Part shown: positions 35,447 to 43,548 of the stretch, one piece after another | Position numbering within the stretch: position 1 is the first letter of the stretch | Layout: each line of letters begins with the position of its first letter | Source of the DNA: Gemmatimonadaceae bacterium | GTDB lineage: Bacteria > Gemmatimonadota > Gemmatimonadetes > Gemmatimonadales > Gemmatimonadaceae | Assembly: GCA_035633115.1 (NCBI GenBank) | Contig: DASQFN010000079.1 | Span: 1 to 64,000, forward strand | Length of the DNA: 64,000 nucleotides | Reading direction: 5' to 3' | The notes under the pieces: generated by a model | What the model saw: only the letters and a program-made list of their open reading frames with translations | What the model was told of the DNA's origin: nothing | Databases searched by the model: none | Program-made: the position numbers and the translations under genes

Positions 35447-37053
35447 GGCTTCCTCTTAGGGGCAGGCCGTCCCTCGTCGTCAAGCCATAAATCCTTCGCG
35501 AACCAGATTGGATCCGCGTGATACGGACCGCTGAGACCCCGTACCCGCCGATGCGCGACGTGAGTCGAGATTTTGGGGTAAAGGAACATTGCCGGAAGGT
35601 CCGCGTGAAACACCACACTCATTCGTGCATAGATCGCATCCAGCGCGTCCGGGTCAGCGATTTGCCGCGAGGAGTCCAGCAGCTGGATCATTTCAGCGTT
35701 GTGGTACCCGAGCGGGGATTTCTCACCGAAGAGTGCAGCGTCACGAGCGGGTGAACCGTTACTCATGTAGATCGCGGCGTCGAACTTGCCTGCGAGCAGG
35801 CGCTCGTTGACGAGAGTCGGGTCAAGTGGCTGAATGTCCATCAATACGCCGATCCGCCGAAGTTGGTCCTGGATGAACACAGCCGACTTCGACGGCTCTC
35901 CAAGCCAGGCACCATTCGGCACGATTAGCCCGAAGCGGAACGGGCGCCCATTCCGTTCGAGGGGCCCCCCGGCCGATCGGGAACGCCACCCATCAGCGCG
36001 CAACAGCGCGGCAGCGCCAGCGGAATCATACGGGACAGCCGGCATCAGCTCCCCGCGCTCGAACTGGCGCGCCGTGAACAGCCCGTCCGTAAGCGGGATG
36101 TCGGCGGGGAGGTCCAGAACCTGGTGCAGCACTTTTCGGTCAATGGCCATCGTCAGTGCCCGGCGTACGGCAACATCGCGGAACAGCGGGTTGCCCTCGT
36201 TCCAGAAGAGTTGCACGCGAGCGTACGGAATCCATTGGTAGTAAACACGGAAGCGCGAGTCGCCTTTCAGCTTCGGAACCATTGACTGCGCGATGTCATG
36301 CACGGCATCCACTTGCCCCGACAGCAGATCAGCGACGGACGGCGGACCGAATTTGAGAACAACCCGGTCAATCTTCGGTTTGTCTCCGAAAAACAGTGGA
36401 TTCGCCTCGACTTCGAGAAGCGTGGCCGAAACGTGGCGCACGTATCGAAATGGACCACTGCCCACCGGATGAGACCAGAAGTCCCAGTTGAAGTAACTCT
36501 TTGGATCGAGCGTCTCGAGCTTGTGCTTCGGATAAAACACATCCCACCCGTTGAGCGGCTCTGCGCTCGGTCGACTGTAAAACACGCGGTAAGTGAGACT
36601 ATCGATCACTACGAGTGAATCGATCCCGGCACCCCCGGGATGCGCGACGTCGGGACGCCGCCACAGGTCCACGTCAAACTTGATGTCGTGCGCGGTGAGA
36701 GGCTGCCCGTCATCCCAACGCACGCCGCTCCGAAGGTGGATTGTCCACTCGCGGTAGTCAGGCGAATGCTCCCACCGTTCCGCGAGTGCCGGCCGTGGCT
36801 GTCCACCGTGTAGCGGGCCCTCCTCGGCAACGAGCGGCGAGAACAGCATGAAACGGTTCACGTCGCCCCAGCAGCGCTCGCAACCGTCGTAGAGAATCGT
36901 CAGTGTCGATTTACGAGCGGCAGTTGAACGGCTTTCGCTCTGGCACGCCCATGCGCCGGCAGCGAGCGTGGCTAGAAGCAATGCGGTGAGGGTTCCGTTC
37001 CTGACGCCACGGAGTTGCCCGTCAGCCCTCCGGGACAACGGGCGTCTCTTCAT
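35443..37053 (-). CDS. SBP5: peptide ABC substrate-binding lipoprotein
   Basis: A 536-aa SBP_bac_5 member, the longest of the set. Signal: GTLTALLLATLAAGAWA|C. The mature N-terminus has an extra Cys pair (LYDGCERCWGDVN) that could form a disulfide. Blocks are WTIHLRSGVRWDDGQPLTA, WSHPVGSGPFRYVRHVSATL and VRRALTMAIDRKVL. The calcium-like loop is lost (RSRSAGGPLERNGRPF). Both ends overlap neighbours (ATGA at 37050-37053 and 35443-35446). It shares FGPPSV with SBP6 and SBP13 but has no direct counterpart in the first block. Confidence 0.9.
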   Translation of the reverse strand: MKRRPLSRRADGQLRGVRNGTLTALLLATLAAGAWACQSESRSTAARKSTLTILYDGCERCWGDVNRFMLFSPLVAEEGPLHGGQPRPALAERWEHSPDYREWTIHLRSGVRWDDGQPLTAHDIKFDVDLWRRPDVAHPGGAGIDSLVVIDSLTYRVFYSRPSAEPLNGWDVFYPKHKLETLDPKSYFNWDFWSHPVGSGPFRYVRHVSATLLEVEANPLFFGDKPKIDRVVLKFGPPSVADLLSGQVDAVHDIAQSMVPKLKGDSRFRVYYQWIPYARVQLFWNEGNPLFRDVAVRRALTMAIDRKVLHQVLDLPADIPLTDGLFTARQFERGELMPAVPYDSAGAAALLRADGWRSRSAGGPLERNGRPFRFGLIVPNGAWLGEPSKSAVFIQDQLRRIGVLMDIQPLDPTLVNERLLAGKFDAAIYMSNGSPARDAALFGEKSPLGYHNAEMIQLLDSSRQIADPDALDAIYARMSVVFHADLPAMFLYPKISTHVAHRRVRGLSGPYHADPIWFAKDLWLDDEGRPAPKRKP

Positions 37054-38597
37054 TTCTCGTCCTTGCCTGAACGCCCGCCGTCGAGCCAGAGCTCCCCCGC
37101 GTACCAGAGTGGGTCGTCACGATACGGGCTGCTCAGCCCGCGCACACGGCGGTGCACTAGAGTCGTTCGCACCAGCGGATATAAAAACGTGACGGGCAGC
37201 TCCGCCTGGAATATTGGCATGAGCTTGCGATAGAAGCTGTCGACTTGGGCAGGATTGAATGCCACAGAAGCTGATTCGAGCAGGGCAGCCGCCTGCGCGT
37301 TGCGATACCCGATGCGCGAACTGGATCCGAAGTAGTCGCGGTGACCGCCATCTCCCGCAGTGGAGTTGTTGACGACCCAGACAGCCGCATCGAAAGCTCC
37401 GTTCTTGACGCGCGCCGCAGCAGCATGCGCATCGAGTGTGGTGATTTCCATGTGGACACCCACCTCTTTCAGCTGCGACTGAATGAAGACGGCCGCGCGC
37501 GCGAAGCTCTGATCCGGCTGAACTATCGCGGTGAACCTGAACGCCCGCCCGTTGCGGTCGCGCACACCATCGCCATTACTGTCGCGCCAACCAACGCTGT
37601 CGAGGAGCGCGTTCGCGCGCTGGCGATCGGACGGCAGGCCCGCGAGAAACTCGCCGCGGTAGAACTGCTCGTGTGTGAAGAGCACGTCGAACGTCGGGAC
37701 CGCGTCGGGAAGGTTGAGCGTCTGAAGCAACGCGCGACGGTCAACCGCCAGTGTCAACGCATGCCGTACCCCGCGCTCGGAAAAGAGGGGATTGCGATGA
37801 TTCCAGATCACCGCCCGGATGTGATCCGGCTTCACGGATGTATATACACGAAACCGCTCGTCTCCCCGAAGCTTCAGCAGGTCTGCCTCCTGAATCCACG
37901 GGATCGCGTCAACGTTTCCGCTGAGAAGTTCAGTGACCACCGGCTCACCGAACTTGAGAACCAGCCGCCCGATTTTCGGTTTTCCGCGGATATAGTCCGG
38001 GTTCGCTTCGAACTCGATCATCGTCTTCGGCAAGTGACGAACGTAGCGGTAGGGTCCGTTCCCGATCGGATTTGTCCAGAAATCCCACTCGTAGTACTTG
38101 CCCGGATCGAGCTTCTCGAGCAGGTGCTTGGGATACATAGGATCGTAGTACATCCAGTATTCGCTAGGCTGCTGCCGGAATGTCACGACGAACGTGGTAT
38201 CATCGAGCACGCGGACCGAATATGCGTTGGGGGCCTCGGCGCCGATTTCCGGGTTGGCCAGGAGCTCGAGCGAGAACTTGGCGTCGGCGGCGGTTACCTG
38301 ACGGCCATCGTGCCAGCGGGCATCGCTACGCAGGCGCACCGTCCACGTGCGCCAATCAGCCGAGTGCTCCCACGACCGGGCGAGCCAGCCGTGCATCCTC
38401 CCATCCTGCCCGCGCTCGGTGAGCGGCAGGAAAACGAGAAATTGCGCCGGGACGTAGAACGCCCAGCTCCGCTCGTCTACCGGATACAGGACTGTCAGAG
38501 TGCCGGGGTTCTGATCCTGGCGGTCGCTCCCCCTGCAACCCGTGATGAGCAGAGTCCCGGCAAGCGCGGCGCGGAGGATTCGGCATACGGCGTTCAT
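37050..38597 (-). CDS. SBP4: peptide ABC substrate-binding lipoprotein
   Basis: A 515-aa SBP_bac_5 member with signal RAALAGTLLITG|C. N-terminal mature sequence TVLYPVDERSWAF and VPAQFLVFLPLTERG place it with SBP12 and SBP2. Blocks are WTVRLRSDARWHDGRQVTA, WTNPIGNGPYRYVRHLPKTM and VRHALTLAVDRRAL; loop DSNGDGVRDRNGRAF. Its stop overlaps SBP5's start. The 201-nt gap on its upstream side (after SBP3) is unusually large for this array and holds a fossil of an asparaginase 5' end. Confidence 0.9.
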   Translation of the reverse strand: MNAVCRILRAALAGTLLITGCRGSDRQDQNPGTLTVLYPVDERSWAFYVPAQFLVFLPLTERGQDGRMHGWLARSWEHSADWRTWTVRLRSDARWHDGRQVTAADAKFSLELLANPEIGAEAPNAYSVRVLDDTTFVVTFRQQPSEYWMYYDPMYPKHLLEKLDPGKYYEWDFWTNPIGNGPYRYVRHLPKTMIEFEANPDYIRGKPKIGRLVLKFGEPVVTELLSGNVDAIPWIQEADLLKLRGDERFRVYTSVKPDHIRAVIWNHRNPLFSERGVRHALTLAVDRRALLQTLNLPDAVPTFDVLFTHEQFYRGEFLAGLPSDRQRANALLDSVGWRDSNGDGVRDRNGRAFRFTAIVQPDQSFARAAVFIQSQLKEVGVHMEITTLDAHAAAARVKNGAFDAAVWVVNNSTAGDGGHRDYFGSSSRIGYRNAQAAALLESASVAFNPAQVDSFYRKLMPIFQAELPVTFLYPLVRTTLVHRRVRGLSSPYRDDPLWYAGELWLDGGRSGKDEK

Positions 38598-38720
38598 CGA
38601 GAGTTAGTGTAAGAGGGTGAGAGACACTGGTGCACATCGAGGAAGCTCACCAGCCCCAGCGAGTCAGTCGTGCGATTGGCACCGCCTGATTCATGTGGCT
38701 CGCCCCCAGCATTCCGCACC

Positions 38721-38754
38721 ATGGTCTCGCTCATGGATGCTCCGCATTTGAACG
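38721..38754 (-). other. Fossil of an asparaginase-gene 5' end
   Basis: 34 bases match the start region of the asparaginase gene (24387-24420) at 31 positions by eye. The matching segment covers the first codons (ATG-Ser-Glu-Thr here, ATG-Arg-Glu-Thr there) and about 20 bases of 5' leader. After the first codons the similarity ends. This implies that an asparaginase-like gene, or its leader, was once joined between SBP3 and SBP4 and was later deleted. Confidence 0.5.
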
Positions 38755-38798
38755 AAGGTGCTGTGCCGAGCCGGCCACCAGGCGCACGTGGTTTCTTT

Positions 38799-40361
38799 TC
38801 ATTTCTCCACCCACAGATCCTCCATGTACGTGTCGGGCGCGGCGTGAAACGGCGTGCTCAAACCGTGGACTCGCCGGTGGACGAACCAGGGTCTCGAGGC
38901 TGGGATCAGTCGAACCATTGGAGGATCAGCTCGGAACATTTCCGAGATCTCCCGATAAATCCGGTCCTCCTCGTCCGGATTAGCCGTCTGCTGGAGACGG
39001 TCGAGCAGCTCGAATGCCTGAACGTTCGCGTACCCGAGCGGGTTGTTTCTCCCGAAATCTCTGCGCAATGCGCCTGATTGCTGGATATACATCCACGCCT
39101 CGAAATCACCTGCGCGTAGCTTCTGCCACATCACTGACGAATCGAATAGCCGAATTTCCATCTCAACCCCAACGCGTCGCAACTGCGCCTGGACGTACAC
39201 GGCCAGTTGCGGGAGGCCACGTTCGCTTCCTACGCTGGCACTAAAGCGGAAAGGGCGTCCGTCCTTGTCCAGGATGCCATCACCGTCATGGTCACCCCAA
39301 CCCGCAGCGCCGAGCAGGGTCCGCGCCTGCGCTGTGTCGTATGGAAGCGGCTTCGGCCACTCGCTCCGGCGGAATTGCCTGCCCGTAAGCACCGCGTCCG
39401 TGATGGGTGCATCGGACGGGAGGTTCATGAAGCGCACCAGCTCGAGGCGATCAATCGCAAGAGCGAGAGCCCGCCGCACGCGAGGATCTCGAAAGAGCGG
39501 ATGATCGGCCTTCCAGTAGATGGGGGAGGCGCCCAGGCCCACACTATTATAGATGCGGAAGCGCGGATCGCTCGCGATGCGCGGAATCTGACCTGGCTCC
39601 CCCCGCGCCATGTCCACGTTCCCGCTCAACAGCTCAGTCAGGCCCGCCTCGCCAACGAACTTCAGGATCACGCGCTGAATTCGCGGCTTCGTTTTGTAAT
39701 AGCCAGAATTCGCCTCGAACTCGATCAGTCTCTCGGGCAGGTAGCGGACGAACCGAAAGGGTCCGTTCCCCACCGGGTGCGTCCAGAAGTCCCACTCCCA
39801 GAACTTGCGCGGGTCGAGTGACGCCAGTAGGTGCTCAGGGTAGTAGACGAGGTCGTCGATGTAGTACGGTTTCGCCGCCCGGATGCGCACCGTTGAGTCG
39901 TCGACGATCGTCGCGTTGAGTCCGGTGTACTCCGCGACGGCTGGATGTGCGAGCAGATCCAGCGTGAACTTGACGTCCCGGGCGGTGACGGGTTTGCCGT
40001 CGTCCCATCTGACGTCTGTGCGCAAGTGGAAAGTCAGCTCCTTCCAGTCCTGCGAATGTTCCCAGTTCCGGGCCAGCCGGCCCTCGAGTTCGCCGTTCTC
40101 GTTCAACGTCGCGAGTGGAAGGAACGTGAGGAAATCCAGGTCCCACGCGTCGGGTTTCATGACGCTCGCGTCCGGGACAGCCATCACTACAGTCGCACCC
40201 CGTTCAAGCGCTGGGTCGCGTGCGTCGCGACGACAGCTGGCAGGCGCAACGGCTGCGAGCAAAAGCAGCGCGTGGGCAATTGGGGCTAAGAGGGTCTTTT
40301 GCTTTCGGCCAATCACGCGCCTGCGGATCGGTTCAAGCGATACCATCCGCTGCACGTTCAT
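38799..40361 (-). CDS. SBP3: chimeric peptide ABC substrate-binding lipoprotein
   Basis: An SBP_bac_5 member of 520 aa from ATG 40361. The first residues (MNVQRMVSLEPIRRR) resemble the starts of SBP10 and SBP15 (MSVQKLALLRSIDRR), but the twin-arginine/Tat core is absent. Instead a Sec-like h-region follows (LLAPIAHALLLLAAVAPAS|C). The mature protein is of the SBP16/SBP19 type (RRDARDPALERGATVVMAVP, QQSGALRRDFGRNNPLGYAN). Loop: DHDGDGILDKDGRPF. It therefore looks like a 5' end from a Tat-type gene spliced onto another paralogue's body. The start overlaps the stop of a fossil SBP tail. Confidence 0.88.
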   Translation of the reverse strand: MNVQRMVSLEPIRRRVIGRKQKTLLAPIAHALLLLAAVAPASCRRDARDPALERGATVVMAVPDASVMKPDAWDLDFLTFLPLATLNENGELEGRLARNWEHSQDWKELTFHLRTDVRWDDGKPVTARDVKFTLDLLAHPAVAEYTGLNATIVDDSTVRIRAAKPYYIDDLVYYPEHLLASLDPRKFWEWDFWTHPVGNGPFRFVRYLPERLIEFEANSGYYKTKPRIQRVILKFVGEAGLTELLSGNVDMARGEPGQIPRIASDPRFRIYNSVGLGASPIYWKADHPLFRDPRVRRALALAIDRLELVRFMNLPSDAPITDAVLTGRQFRRSEWPKPLPYDTAQARTLLGAAGWGDHDGDGILDKDGRPFRFSASVGSERGLPQLAVYVQAQLRRVGVEMEIRLFDSSVMWQKLRAGDFEAWMYIQQSGALRRDFGRNNPLGYANVQAFELLDRLQQTANPDEEDRIYREISEMFRADPPMVRLIPASRPWFVHRRVHGLSTPFHAAPDTYMEDLWVEK

Positions 40362-40438
40362 TGCTGGCTGCCGTCCTCCGCCCACAGGTCCTCCAGGAAC
40401 ATGACCAGGTCAGTGCCCGCGACGAATACTCGCCTCCA
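40358..40438 (-). pseudogene. Fossil C-terminal tail of a deleted SBP gene
   Basis: The last codons before SBP3 read VFVAGTDLVMFLEDLWAEDG then SQQ and TGA, the TGA overlapping SBP3's ATG. This is the conserved SBP C-terminus (compare HMEELWLEDESQQ of SBP9). No upstream SBP body exists: the SBP2 stop lies at 40449. The remnant keeps GCGGAGGACGG, which can act as the Shine-Dalgarno of SBP3, a possible reason for its survival. Confidence 0.6.
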
Positions 40439-40448
40439 CGGTTCGCGG

Positions 40449-42044
40449 CTATCGCGAAGTCGATCGCTCCAGCCACAGGTGCTCCATCCACACCGTCGGC
40501 TCCGCCCGGTAGGGACTGCTGAGGCCGCGGACCCGCCGTCGTGCCGCGGCGTGCATCACGCCCGGATACAGGAATGTCATCGGTACGTCCGCCTGAAAGA
40601 TGGGCATCAGGCTCCGATAGATCGCGTCCAGCGAATCCGGATGAAGAGTCCTGCCCGCCGTCTCGAGTAGTTCCCGCACGCGAGGGTTACGATACCCGAT
40701 CGGCGAGCCGAGACCGAACATCTTGAGCTGGCCGAAATTCCCGCTCAGCTCGTTATCGAACGTGCGAATCGCCGCGTCGAACTCGCCCGCGCGAATCCGT
40801 CGTCTGACAAGATTGAGGTCCAGACGATCGATGTCGATTCGGGCGCCGATGCGCCGCAGCGCGGCCTGCACGAAGATTGCCTCCGGCTCCTCCTCCGTTG
40901 AGACAAGGAGCTTGATGGAGAGCTGCATACCGTCCCGCTGGCGGACGCCATCACCGTCCGTATCCGTCCATCCGGCGGCGTCGAGCAGCTCCACGGCTCG
41001 GGCAGGGTCGTACGGGAGCGGCTCGAGAAGCTCGCCGCGCCGAAACTGCCGCGCCGTGGAGAGGACATCTGCGATTGGAAGATTTTGCGGGAGATCGAGA
41101 ACGCCCAGCAGCTCGCGCCGGTTTATCGCCAGCGTGAACGCACGACGCACCCGCGGATCCTTGAGAGCCGGATGCTTTTGGTTCCATGCGATAGCGCGGA
41201 GCTGCGCGCCATAAACCTCGTGGTATGCCGCGAATCGTGGATCTCTGGATACCTTGAGCTTTTCGGTGGAGCTCAGGTACACGGCCGCGTCCACCTCACC
41301 GCTCAGCAGGTCCGTAACTCCGGTGTTGCTCGTAAGCTTCAGGATTACCCGCTGGATTCTCGGCTTGTCGCCGAAATAGCTGGAATCCGCCTCAAGCTCC
41401 ACAAAGGTCTTGGGGACATGCTTCACGTAGCGATAAGGTCCGTTGCCGACGGGGTGCGTCCAAAACTCCCACTGCGCAAACTCCTTGGGCGGCAACTTTT
41501 CCAGCAGGTGCTTGGGGTAATAGACTCTCCAGGTGCTGAGCGGGTCGGCGAGACTCGCTCCATAGGTGACGGTGTAAGTGCTGTCATTCAGCACCTCGAG
41601 AGTGGCGGAGCCGGGCGGATCCCAAAGCACGTCGGGATGCGCGAAAAGATCGTGCGTGAACTTCACGTCGTGCGCGGTCACCGTCACGCCGTCGTGCCAG
41701 CGGACGTCCGTGCGCAGGTGGATCGTCCAGGTGCGATAGTCCGGCGAGTGTTTCCAACGCCGGGCGAGACGGCCCTGCAATTCGCCCCGCTCGTCTAAAG
41801 CGACGAGCGGCAGGAACACGAGGAACTTGGCGGGCATCTCCCAATACGGTCCGAACACCCGCTCGTCGCCGGGATATGACACCGTGATAGTCGATGACCC
41901 TCGCTCCTGGTCGCGCGCGCAGCCGAGCCCGGCCAGCAGCAGAGAGCACGCCAGCAGCAGGGGCCAAGCGAGTCGCGGCGCGGGGCTCACCGCGTGCTGT
42001 CGTTTCGGTGTCACAAAAGATTCTTCTGGAAAGGGGATTGCCAC
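40449..42044 (-). CDS. SBP2: peptide ABC substrate-binding lipoprotein
   Basis: A 531-aa SBP_bac_5 member; signal WPLLLACSLLLAGLG|C with a long n-region. TVSYPGDERVFGPYWEMPAK and FLVFLPLVALDERGELQGRL relate it to SBP4 and SBP12. Blocks are WTIHLRTDVRWHDGVTVTA, WTHPVGNGPYRYVKHVPKTF and VRRAFTLAINRREL. The loop DTDGDGVRQRDGMQL is intact; the following sheet (SIKLLVSTEEEPEAIF) is more acidic than in others. A shorter start at a downstream codon is possible. It is followed by the fossil tail and SBP3. Confidence 0.9.
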   Translation of the reverse strand: MAIPFPEESFVTPKRQHAVSPAPRLAWPLLLACSLLLAGLGCARDQERGSSTITVSYPGDERVFGPYWEMPAKFLVFLPLVALDERGELQGRLARRWKHSPDYRTWTIHLRTDVRWHDGVTVTAHDVKFTHDLFAHPDVLWDPPGSATLEVLNDSTYTVTYGASLADPLSTWRVYYPKHLLEKLPPKEFAQWEFWTHPVGNGPYRYVKHVPKTFVELEADSSYFGDKPRIQRVILKLTSNTGVTDLLSGEVDAAVYLSSTEKLKVSRDPRFAAYHEVYGAQLRAIAWNQKHPALKDPRVRRAFTLAINRRELLGVLDLPQNLPIADVLSTARQFRRGELLEPLPYDPARAVELLDAAGWTDTDGDGVRQRDGMQLSIKLLVSTEEEPEAIFVQAALRRIGARIDIDRLDLNLVRRRIRAGEFDAAIRTFDNELSGNFGQLKMFGLGSPIGYRNPRVRELLETAGRTLHPDSLDAIYRSLMPIFQADVPMTFLYPGVMHAAARRRVRGLSSPYRAEPTVWMEHLWLERSTSR

Positions 42045-42105
42045 CGACGGCTCCTGAGTCTCGATGAACAGGAAAGCGTCGTAGCTGCTACCCCATCTGG
42101 ACCGA

Positions 42106-42264
42106 TCAACGGAATGCTGAATGGGTCGGGCCAGAACCCGAATGAGTGGGGGCCTCGGCCGCAGCCACTTTGTATTTCTTCGGATCTACCTTGCCAGGTT
42201 CCTGTGAGTTCAGGAGTGAGACCGCCAACGACGACAACATCGTAACGAACACAAATGGCCTCAT
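42106..42264 (-). pseudogene. Leader and N-terminal remnant, possibly of a cupin-type secreted protein
   Basis: A 52-codon frame: signal-like MRPFVFVTMLSSLAVSLLNS, then QEPGKVDPKKYKV and a short unrelated run to a stop. The QEP-KVDPK-YKV stretch is typical of the start of secreted cupin proteins, whose cupin barrel is missing here. It lies between SBP2 and the D-amino-acid oxidase, 35 bases after the latter, and is probably the surviving 5' end of a deleted gene. The cupin assignment rests on one short motif. Confidence 0.4.
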
Positions 42265-42299
42265 CTTTCGCTCCGACTTACAAGCACTCGACCGGCCCC

Positions 42300-43415
42300 T
42301 TACTTCATCCGATTGAAGAAATCCATATGGCTTGCCATGACGCCGCGCATCGCGTCCTGATTTGGTTCGAGCGTCCAGACATTCGGTTCGCTTGTGCCGC
42401 CGAGCAGAACGCCGTCCTTCCGGGACACCATGTCGCCGGCGATGTCCGCGATGTAGTCAACCTCAGGCTGGGGTGGGAGGACCGTGAGTTGCCCCTTCCG
42501 TGGATTCAGTTCCTGATCGTTGAACAGCGATCGTGCCCCGAGGCCCGTACAGTTCATAAGCACCGGTTCCGGCAGGGCAAGCAGCGATCGGAGATCGGGA
42601 AACTCGCGGACGACGATTCGTCCTCCGGCAAGCTGGAAATCCCGCATCAGCGCGTTCAGGAAGATCGGGGGCTCAATCAGAAGAGTCAGCCACCGGAGCA
42701 CCCCCGCCGCGGGGAACGGATGGTCTTCGGGTCCTAGCTCCTGGAGATCCACATACAGATCCCGAAACGGATCGTTCTTGAGGCGTGCGAGGCGGGCGGC
42801 TCCGCCGTCGGAGTAGTTCTCGCGCCAATGCACACCGTAGTCATCGCCGACAAGGTTCTGGAAGTACCGGTGCGAAAAACGGGCGGCGCCTGCATACCGC
42901 TCTCTGTAGTCAGACGGCGCCGTGGGCGGGAGGCCAACGGGGCCCCACGTGGCCAGCGCCACGTTGGAGGTGGTGTCCGGTGGCAGATCTTTGGCGTAGA
43001 TGGTCACGTCATAGCCCCGCCGCTGAAGGAGGCGGGCAGTTGTGAGACCAACGACCCCGCATCCAATTACCGCAAAGCGCGTATTGAGCGTCCTCGACGC
43101 TTCTTCTACGGCGAGGTGAGCCGTCCCCCACGACAATGTCACACCGCGGCTGTCATGGCCGTAGTTGTGGATCACTGTTTTGGCGTCGAACTTCTCGCCC
43201 TTGACCAGAAACCCGCCCGCTCGCGCCGGCCGCAGACCGACGACGGTCCGGATGACGCGATCCCATGAGACGTTGACTCTCGCGAGCGTTCTCTGGATTC
43301 GCATGCCGCGCACGCGAGAGAAGCGGGGCGCACAGGATGATCCGAGCGTGGCGCCCAAGGTGGCGAGACCAACCGTCTTGAGGAGAGTCCGCCGGTTCAT
43401 AGTTGATCCGCTCAT
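42300..43415 (-). CDS. Exported FAD-dependent D-amino-acid-oxidase-like protein, permuted order
   Basis: 371 aa with a Tat/lipoprotein leader (NRRTLLKTVGLATLGATLGS|SC). The DAAO-family C-terminal signature (VIRTVVGLRPARAGGF, TVIHNYGHDSRGVTLSWG) lies near residues 50-95. The FAD-binding Rossmann motif that normally starts the protein (FAVIGCGVVGLTTARLLQRR) follows at about residue 113, then DLPPDTTSNVALATWGP and the substrate domain. Gene ends and length are coherent, so this is an ordered permuted family rather than a rearranged fragment. The likely reaction is oxidative deamination of D-amino acids in the periplasm, using amino acids freed from peptides. FAD loading before Tat export is expected. 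Confidence 0.82.
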   Translation of the reverse strand: MSGSTMNRRTLLKTVGLATLGATLGSSCAPRFSRVRGMRIQRTLARVNVSWDRVIRTVVGLRPARAGGFLVKGEKFDAKTVIHNYGHDSRGVTLSWGTAHLAVEEASRTLNTRFAVIGCGVVGLTTARLLQRRGYDVTIYAKDLPPDTTSNVALATWGPVGLPPTAPSDYRERYAGAARFSHRYFQNLVGDDYGVHWRENYSDGGAARLARLKNDPFRDLYVDLQELGPEDHPFPAAGVLRWLTLLIEPPIFLNALMRDFQLAGGRIVVREFPDLRSLLALPEPVLMNCTGLGARSLFNDQELNPRKGQLTVLPPQPEVDYIADIAGDMVSRKDGVLLGGTSEPNVWTLEPNQDAMRGVMASHMDFFNRMK

Positions 43416-43548
43416 AGGTTCTCTCTAGTGATGTTAGGCCGAAATCCACGAAGATCCAAAGATGAACATGTCTACGCGACAAGTTCGCCGAGTCGTTATG
43501 AACTCGCCGTCCCCTCGGCGCAAGTGGCGCAGCCCGCGTCGCGCAGGC

